A stretch of DNA of 64,000 nucleotides. Origin: Halocaridina rubra (taxonomy: Eukaryota > Arthropoda > Malacostraca > Decapoda > Atyidae). A program made the translations under genes and the position numbers. The DNA lies in contig JAXCGZ010020799.1 of NCBI GenBank assembly GCA_037179515.1, positions 1-64,000 of the forward strand, in the 5' to 3' direction. This document shows, in pieces, positions 58,223 through 64,000 of the stretch (position 1 is the first letter of the stretch; every line of letters begins with the position of its first letter). The notes beneath the pieces are model-generated. The model ran no database searches and was not told the DNA's origin. It was given only the letters and a program-made list of their open reading frames with translations.

Positions 58223-61171
58223 TTACAAATTAAGACGATCAGGGGGCTTGATATTTCTCTGAGACCTTCTCACTACTGGAGTCTGTATAGGTAACTCATC
58301 ACATGCACTATTACTTACATCTCTTGAAGGTACATTAATAACATCTTTTGAAAGTACACCATTTGTTTCTATAATATTAGAATTGGTTGTTAATTCACTA
58401 GGAACACTTGTTACAACAGGATTATCAGCTTCAATTTCACTTACAACAGGATTATCATAATCATTATTCAACATTTCATTATTAGACTGATTGAAATCTC
58501 CAAAATATCTATGCATCAATTGATCAGAATGTCTTTTCCATATCATATTCCCTGAACAATGTACTTGCACTTTATAATTTCTTAAACCTAATACTTCTAC
58601 AATTCTACCTTCCACCCATAGTGGACCTTTACCATAGTTACGTGCAAACACAGCATCATCAACTTGGTACATGTTTTCTTCATTTGAAAGACTATCATTA
58701 CATTCTTTACTTTCTTTCAGCTTTACATCTACAGTACCTCTGAAATTTCTATTAAACATAATCTCTGCAGGAGCTTTTCCTGTAGCAGAATGTACAGTTC
58801 TTCTATAGTTATAAAGAAAACGACAAACTCTAGTAGTATAATGTCCCTCTTTAAATTTCCTTAAACCCTCCTTAAATGTCCTTACAGCTCTTTCTGCAAG
58901 ACCATTAGAGGCTGGATGATAAGGGGCAGGACAAACATGTTTTATACCATTCTTTTGCAAAAACACCTTCATTTCCTGTGATACAAAATTAGGAGCATTA
59001 TCTGACACTATCATGTCTGGCAAGCCAAAATTAGAAAATACTTTCCTTAGGTGATTTATAGTGACACCAGATGTTGCAGAACTAGAGAACTGTATATCTA
59101 AGAACTTACTATAAGAATCAATGACAATTAGAAAATATTTACCATCAATAGGACCTGCATAGTCCATATGGACCCTAGACCATGGTTTTCCCGTATTAGG
59201 CCATGACAAAGTATTAGCTTGTGGTTGTTTATAATTCTTAAAACAAATATTACAATTCTTTGTCATCTCTGCAAGGTCTTGGTCAATCTTTGGCCACCAA
59301 ACCCATTTCCTAGCCTCTGCTTTCATGGCATTTATTCCATTATGACCATTATGTAAATGAGTCAATATCTTACACCTCAACTCTACAGGTATTACAATAC
59401 GATTCCTGTATAACACTACATCATTATGAAGAGACAATTCATCTTTAACATTACCATATTCCATGAGTAACAAATTATTTTCTTTAGACCAACCAAATCT
59501 TAGACAATTAATTAACTGAGACATCACTTTATCTTTCTTATTATATTGTCTAATTACCTTATAAGAAATTTCATCAAAATCAAGCAATTCCACTAATCTT
59601 ACATACTCAGCAGGAATCCCAGACTGAATTTCATCTTCTACTGGAAGACGGCTAAGTGCATCGGCAATAACATTTTCCTTTCCAGGTTTATGCACTAGAT
59701 CAAAGTCATATTGAGAAAGTAACAAAGCCCATCTTTGTATCCTAGAATTGGCATTCTGAGGAATTGGCTTATCTTTACCAAACAATCCTAAAAGTGGTTT
59801 ATGGTCCGTTCTGGCCATAAATTTTCTACCCAAAAGAAAATATCTAAATCTTTTGACAGCGAAAATCAAAGACAATCCTTCTTTATCCAACTGTGAATAT
59901 TTCATCTCAGCACTACTCAATTTCTTACTTGCAAAATAAATAGGTCTTTCTACTCCATTGACCTTTTGCAATAACACACATCCTACACCAACAGGTGAAG
60001 CATCAACTTCTACAATCAAGGGATATGACCCATCAAAATTTACTAATACTTTAGAGTCTACAAAATCTTGTTTAAGACATTTAAATGCATTCTGTTCAAT
60101 CTTTGTCCATTCAAACTTGGCACCTTTTTTCAGTAAATCATACAATGGAGCTGATTTAGTTGAAAAATTCTTAATAAATCTACAGTAAAATGTAATCATC
60201 CCTAAAAATGAGTGGACCTCTGCTACTGAGGTAGGACAAGGAGCATCCAAAATTGCTTTAGCCTTCTTTGGGGATGGTTTTATTCCTTCACTTGATATAC
60301 AGTAACCTAAATATTCAATACATTCCATATTTAAAACTGTTTTACTCTTATTTATCTGTACATTATGAGATTGCAACACATTTAAAACTTTCTTGAGTCT
60401 CTCATCATGCTCATCTTTAGTTTCACCACTGACAACTATATCATCCATATATGCAGCAACACCATCAATATTACATAAGATCTGTGAAATAAATCTTTGA
60501 AAAATACCAGGAGAAGAGGACAAGCCAAAGGGCAACCTCTTGTATTTATACATTCCTTTGTGTGTATTAATAACTAAAAACTCTTGACTTTGTTCTTCAA
60601 CAGGTATTTGCAAATATGCATTCTTCAAATCAATCTTAGAAAAAATTTTGCCTTTGCCAACACTGCACAAAAGTTCATCAATCTTAGGCAAGGGGTATTT
60701 ATCACATTGTATTTGCTTATTCAAATGCTTAAAATCTGCACATATGCGAATTTCTTTCTTATTCTCTTTTAACACAGGTACAATAGGCGCAGCCCATTCA
60801 CTATGAGATACAGATTCTATAATATTTTCACTTACAAGTTTATCAATGGCCTCTTCAACCATCTCTTTATGGTAAAATGGAACAGTACGTGCTTTTACAA
60901 ACTTTGGAATAGCATCACTCTTTATATGAATTTTAGCTACAATGCTAGAAATAGGTTTGCTTACATTAACATTATAATCTTCAAACACTTGTTCAACACT
61001 TACATTATGAACATTGTTAACCTTGGTACTTCCATCTAATCCTGCTAAATAAATACCAACTTGTTTCATTAGATTTTTACCACATAAATTTGTATTCTTT
61101 GAACCAACAACATAAAAGACTTGTGATACATTATATCCATTATACACAACAGGAGCAACCACTTTTCCCAT
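58223..61171 (-). CDS. Gypsy pol: protease remnant, RT, RNase H, integrase
   Basis: Open frame of 982 residues from ATG at 61171. The first about 60 residues look like the C-terminal part of a retropepsin without the D-S/T-G site. RT: EWAAPIVPVLKENKKEIRIC, KIDLKNAYLQIPV, RLPFGLSSSPGIFQRF and catalytic AAYMDDIVVSG. RNase H: VEVDASPVGVGCVLLQ, YSQLDKEGLSLIFAVKRFRY, ARTDHKPLLGLFG. Tether PGKENVIADALSRLP. Integrase: an HHCC-type zinc finger (HLHNGHNG...CNICFKNYKQP), then core residues in MDYAGPIDGKYFLIVID, MIVSDNAPNF and HPASNGLAERAVRTFKEGLR (D, D, E all present). No frameshift or stop. It would need gag supplied from elsewhere. Confidence 0.93.
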   Translation of the reverse strand: MGKVVAPVVYNGYNVSQVFYVVGSKNTNLCGKNLMKQVGIYLAGLDGSTKVNNVHNVSVEQVFEDYNVNVSKPISSIVAKIHIKSDAIPKFVKARTVPFYHKEMVEEAIDKLVSENIIESVSHSEWAAPIVPVLKENKKEIRICADFKHLNKQIQCDKYPLPKIDELLCSVGKGKIFSKIDLKNAYLQIPVEEQSQEFLVINTHKGMYKYKRLPFGLSSSPGIFQRFISQILCNIDGVAAYMDDIVVSGETKDEHDERLKKVLNVLQSHNVQINKSKTVLNMECIEYLGYCISSEGIKPSPKKAKAILDAPCPTSVAEVHSFLGMITFYCRFIKNFSTKSAPLYDLLKKGAKFEWTKIEQNAFKCLKQDFVDSKVLVNFDGSYPLIVEVDASPVGVGCVLLQKVNGVERPIYFASKKLSSAEMKYSQLDKEGLSLIFAVKRFRYFLLGRKFMARTDHKPLLGLFGKDKPIPQNANSRIQRWALLLSQYDFDLVHKPGKENVIADALSRLPVEDEIQSGIPAEYVRLVELLDFDEISYKVIRQYNKKDKVMSQLINCLRFGWSKENNLLLMEYGNVKDELSLHNDVVLYRNRIVIPVELRCKILTHLHNGHNGINAMKAEARKWVWWPKIDQDLAEMTKNCNICFKNYKQPQANTLSWPNTGKPWSRVHMDYAGPIDGKYFLIVIDSYSKFLDIQFSSSATSGVTINHLRKVFSNFGLPDMIVSDNAPNFVSQEMKVFLQKNGIKHVCPAPYHPASNGLAERAVRTFKEGLRKFKEGHYTTRVCRFLYNYRRTVHSATGKAPAEIMFNRNFRGTVDVKLKESKECNDSLSNEENMYQVDDAVFARNYGKGPLWVEGRIVEVLGLRNYKVQVHCSGNMIWKRHSDQLMHRYFGDFNQSNNEMLNNDYDNPVVSEIEADNPVVTSVPSELTTNSNIIETNGVLSKDVINVPSRDVSNSACDELPIQTPVVRRSQRNIKPPDRLNL

Positions 61172-61184
61172 CCTCGTCGCCAAA

Positions 61185-61374
61185 TGTAAAAGTTTGTATT
61201 AATAATGAGCGTATATCATGGCTTCCAGTTTATTGTTGCAAGATGTGTGCCGGTCGGCTCAATCAATATAAACATTAGAAACCAAATAGGTAGAAGTACA
61301 ATGAAAACAAAAGAGGTGCGATAAAGGGAATAACCTTATTATCAATAAAGGATTAGATCACTTATATCATAACA
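61185..61374 (-). repeat. Gypsy 5' LTR
   Basis: One visible difference from the 3' LTR is TGTAAAAG against TGTAAAGG near its edge; the rest looks the same. Confidence 0.93.
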
Positions 61375-61379
61375 ATACC

Positions 61380-62089
61380 CCTCTCCCCATCTGGCTTAGG
61401 TCATCCACTTTGTAAGAGGGCATTTTCCACGTCCACAGTTGAACTTTGTTTTCTGATTTAAATTTGATAACATTAGGCTAAAGAATTTTGTGGCATTAAG
61501 TGGCTGTAGTGAAATCTTCACATCTCCCAAAACCCAATTGAGTGGAAATTTTGAGAGCTTCATTTCACAATTATTTTATCATCACTGTTGCACTTTAAAC
61601 TAGAGAACCATAATATATCATCTATATTTATGAACAAATCCCATAGTCCCCCTCATGAAGGGGGTGAATGAGTTAGACCTTGCCTTAAAATATAACATTA
61701 AAAAGAGGATCTAGAGTTGGGTTATATGGTTGGTGGCCCACAGGCTGCCAATTGGTTTTTCTTGTATTTTCATGCTCAGTGGATAGTGATAAACTAATAA
61801 TATATGAGTTTTCCGTTTTTTTTTAAATGTATAAGAGTTTAGAGACAAAAAATGGAGGGGAGGTAAAACAAATGTATGGGCCTTCCATTAATTCCAGAAT
61901 CATTATTTGGCCCAATTTCTAAGGTAATTGAATAGCCCTGATCTATAACTTCCATCATATTTCATATTAACAAGAGACTCTTAAAATCTAACGTTTTTAG
62001 GAAAAAAAAAAAAAACTCTGAGAGTAAAATCCAAAGAAAGGGATTTTATGTCCCTTTGCATTGCCCCATATAGTTGAATTTTATGACCT
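61380..62089. other. PRIM2-like intron, no feature seen
   Basis: Moderately AT-rich sequence without recognised repeat or exon. Confidence 0.5.
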
Positions 62090-62650
62090 CCCAGGAACAC
62101 ATTCAGAAATATTTATGTAACCTATGTGAGGCCAAAACTTGAATATGCAGCCCCCTTTTGGAATCTACACTTGAAAAAACACATAGTTAAGCTAGAACAA
62201 GTTCATGAACATGCCAAGAAACTGGTACCCGAAATGCGCAATCTCAGTTATGAGGAGAGGCTGAGTGAATTAGACTTGCCATCACTCGAAGCAAGAAGAA
62301 TGAGGGGGGATATGGTGATGGTTTTTAAACTCCTTCATGCTTATGACAGAGTGGATAGGGATCAATATTTATATATGGCTGGCACTAGAACTAGAGGTCA
62401 TAGTTTTAAGCTTCGTAAGAAGACTTCTTTGTAAGATGTGAGGAAGTACTTTTTTAGTGTAAGAGTAGTTGATAATTAGAATTCGCTAAGCGAGGAGGTA
62501 GTTTATGCTAACTCAATCCATAGTTTTAAGGACAATTATGATAAGTATCACTAAGTACAAACACGGAACCAACCAGGAGACAGGGAGTTACGAGCATGGG
62601 GCTCTTTCTCGTATGCGCAATAAGGTAATTGCATCGGAGAGATATTCTCT
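62090..62650 (+). pseudogene. CR1-like RT C-terminal fragment (second lineage)
   Basis: 62126-62434 reads VRPKLEYAAPFWNLHLKKHI (its first codon is GTG), then LSYEERLSELDLPSLEARRM and RGDMVMVFKLLH: the C-terminal part of a non-LTR RT ORF (compare YEDRLKKLNLHSLERRRVRG in the 28693 CR1). It goes out of frame after the KKTSL end; the following sequence matches the 9690 fragment. Confidence 0.78.
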
Positions 62651-62844
62651 GAGAGCAGAAGAATTCACCGAGGAGTATAAAAATAGTTGGTATCAGCTTA
62701 AACTTGGTGTACAAAATGGAGTCAGAAACGTACAGATAATGAAGAAATCCCAACAGAATTTATTTTTCCCACAAGGAATTATGTATAATTCTCATGTAGC
62801 ATGAGCCATTCTTCCTGTATGACATAAACTTGTTCCCTAAGCTG

Positions 62845-63160
62845 CCTTGCCAAACAGCCCTGAGTCCCTAGGGAAGGAGACTGCTGTACCCGGGATTTCC
62901 CATAGAGCTCTCGGGAAGTGTATGTTGTGTTTTTGGCAATTGTGGTTATATGCAGTGCAGTGTTGCATAATGTTTACTGGTATGAGGTGATGTGTTACAT
63001 GCTGGACAGCCATCATTAACAGAGTTATCCAGAGTGTATGTTGTATTTTTGGCATATGTGGTTGTATGCAATGCAGTCTTTCATAATGTTTACTTGTATT
63101 AGGTGATGTGTCACTTGCTACACAGTCATTATTGACAGAGTCATTCAGCCTCCTCTGATA
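62845..63160. repeat. Dispersed repeat plus 2 x about 115-bp tandem unit
   Basis: 'agccctgagtccctaggg' at 62860 belongs to the dispersed repeat also at 57390 and 63515. From 62918 two units share 'tgtatgttgt.tttttggca', 'cataatgtttac' and 'aggtgatgtgt'. Confidence 0.75.
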
Positions 63161-63514
63161 GTTCAGAAGGGCTGGGCAATGCCCCTGTCATAATATGGTT
63201 TAATAAAATGCTTTTGGTGACCTGTATTTTGTAATTACATGTTGTTGTATATTTTATTAAAGATATGAGTCCTTGCTTTAGGGCTCTAGATTATGTAACA
63301 CTTTTGGAAGGAATGGATCAAGGTGATACAGTGTAACATATTTTTTTGGGGTTAAAATTCAAGGTCAGATAAGTTATCTCACTTTCAATAGGAGTATGAT
63401 GCGAAGATGTCATTTTTGTATCAGTATGAAAAATATTCGAGGAAAAAGATATAAATCTGTATATTATACCACATAATTATCTGCCTGCAACCACAAACGC
63501 CAACAACACAACAT

Positions 63515-63610
63515 ACATTCCTTAAGAGCTTTGTGGGAAAGCCCAGGATTGTCATTGACCTCCCTCAGGGACCCGGGACTGTTCAGCCAAACAGCTTAGG
63601 GAACAAAAAC
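63515..63610. repeat. Dispersed repeat, third copy
   Basis: 'gagctttgtgggaaagccca' and 'agggacccgggactgttcag' match the 57390 and 62845 copies. Confidence 0.5.
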
Positions 63611-63639
63611 AGCCACATAATCAACTGGCATTATATGTG

Positions 63640-63735
63640 TCACCATTAATCCCTCTCCAAATGGGGGTGGGCACAGACAGATTGGAGCTGCAGATTAAGG
63701 CTGGATATCCTTCCTAACATCCCCATGGTGGGCTC
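63640..63735 (+). mobile_element. SINE-like fragment, related to 7985 units
   Basis: 'gggtgggcacagacagattg', 'gattaaggctggatatcctt' and 'cctaacatcccc' resemble 8200-8275. Confidence 0.5.
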
Positions 63736-63773
63736 ATATGAACTACAGAATATCTTTATATGTTTATTTGCAG

Positions 63774-64000
63774 ATTATCCAGTATAAGAAACAGAATGTT
63801 CCAGAGTTTTTTGATAGAAGCTGAAACAGAGCTGTTTAAATCAAGGGTTATGAGCGGTGGACTTGCGGCCCTCGCACTCAGTTTACGGACCTTGGAACGG
63901 CACTCTCGTTATGCACTGAAAAACCAGCACTTGCATGTTCGTCATCGAGAATTGATAGAACACATATGTCTTATGGTAGAGCAGATTTCTGTATGTGGAA
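63774..64000 (+). CDS. PRIM2: DNA primase large subunit-like, third exon, runs off the window
   Basis: Acceptor tttatttgcag; entered in phase 2 to complete Arg in the HFVLR|LSS join. 227 bp open to the window end. It encodes LSSIRNRMFQSFLIEAETEL, then FKSRVMSGGLAALALSLRTL and ERHSRYALKNQHLHVRHREL. The segment after VLRL (about 20 residues ending in E-x-E-L-F) fits the primase pattern of a helix ending at a conserved arginine. Sequence after MSGG does not resemble the primases I remember, so this may be a divergent paralogue. Confidence 0.68.

Larger units (their letters stand above)
57928..61374 (-). mobile_element. Ty3/Gypsy LTR retrotransposon, gag-less, TSD ATACC
   Basis: LTRs 57928-58116 and 61185-61374 (189-190 bp) are almost identical, TG...CA bounded, with ATACC at 57923-57927 and 61375-61379. 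A purine-rich tract (in sense 'aggggaaaggaa') abuts the 3' LTR. Just inside the 5' LTR the sense reads 'tttggcgacgaggatggg', a possible primer-binding site. The pol frame starts 14 bp after the LTR; gag and the protease active site are missing. It lies in the intron between the second and third visible PRIM2-like exons, in antisense. Confidence 0.93.

Overview
This is a eukaryotic, almost certainly arthropod, window. The TE mix (BEL/Pao, Ty3/Gypsy, CR1-like, I/Jockey-like, Tigger/pogo, hAT), the very dense (TA)n and (CT)n microsatellites and the tRNA-derived SINEs suggest a decapod crustacean; that taxon is inference. There is no bacterial or operon structure.

Two host genes can be rebuilt from splice sites and reading phase, both on the + strand. 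Gene 1 has exons at 8379-8437, 9478-9591, 10766-10884, 35161-35302 and a long terminal exon 35568-37363 ending in a stop. All four junctions keep the frame. It encodes a methyl-CpG-binding-domain (MBD) protein with a basic linker and a Ser/Thr/Pro-rich tail holding six 24-residue repeats. Its 5' end is not resolved. Its third visible intron is 24.3 kb and is packed with nested transposons. Gene 2 starts at about 56876 and leaves the window: exons 56876-56965, 57636-57763 and 63774-64000+. It resembles the N-terminal part of DNA primase large subunit (PRIM2).

Layout. 0-5.1 kb: (CT)n tracts, two of which flank a 5'-truncated endonuclease/RT/RNase H non-LTR element. 5.1-8.3 kb: Tigger ends, a TA-flanked unclassified element (called repeat A here) and SINE-like pieces. 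8.4-10.9 kb: MBD exons. 10.9-35.2 kb: the giant intron. It holds repeat A copies, a 4.6-kb hAT transposon with TIRs and an 8-bp target duplication, a tRNA-SINE inside the hAT, Tigger elements and their MITEs, a palindromic Penelope-like fragment, two head-to-head copies of one non-LTR family (LINE-B), a CR1 copy with an open 875-codon frame and a Tigger with a decayed transposase. 35.2-39.2 kb: last MBD exons and 3' region with two minisatellites. 39.2-41 kb: SINE cluster. 41.1-50.5 kb: a four-LTR tandem array of an RT-less BEL/Pao element bounded by one 5-bp TSD (GCTTA). 50.9-56.4 kb: a complete copy of the same element (TSD ATACT). 56.9-64 kb: the PRIM2-like gene, with a gag-less Gypsy element (TSD ATACC) in its second visible intron.

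The main biology here is transposon ecology: defective families that still moved (RT-less BEL, gag-less Gypsy, internally deleted LINE-B derivatives, Tigger MITEs), a DNA element that spread a CR1 fragment, and a close link between (TA)n arrays and ends of TA-targeting transposons. I found no CRISPR array, rRNA gene or functional tRNA gene.
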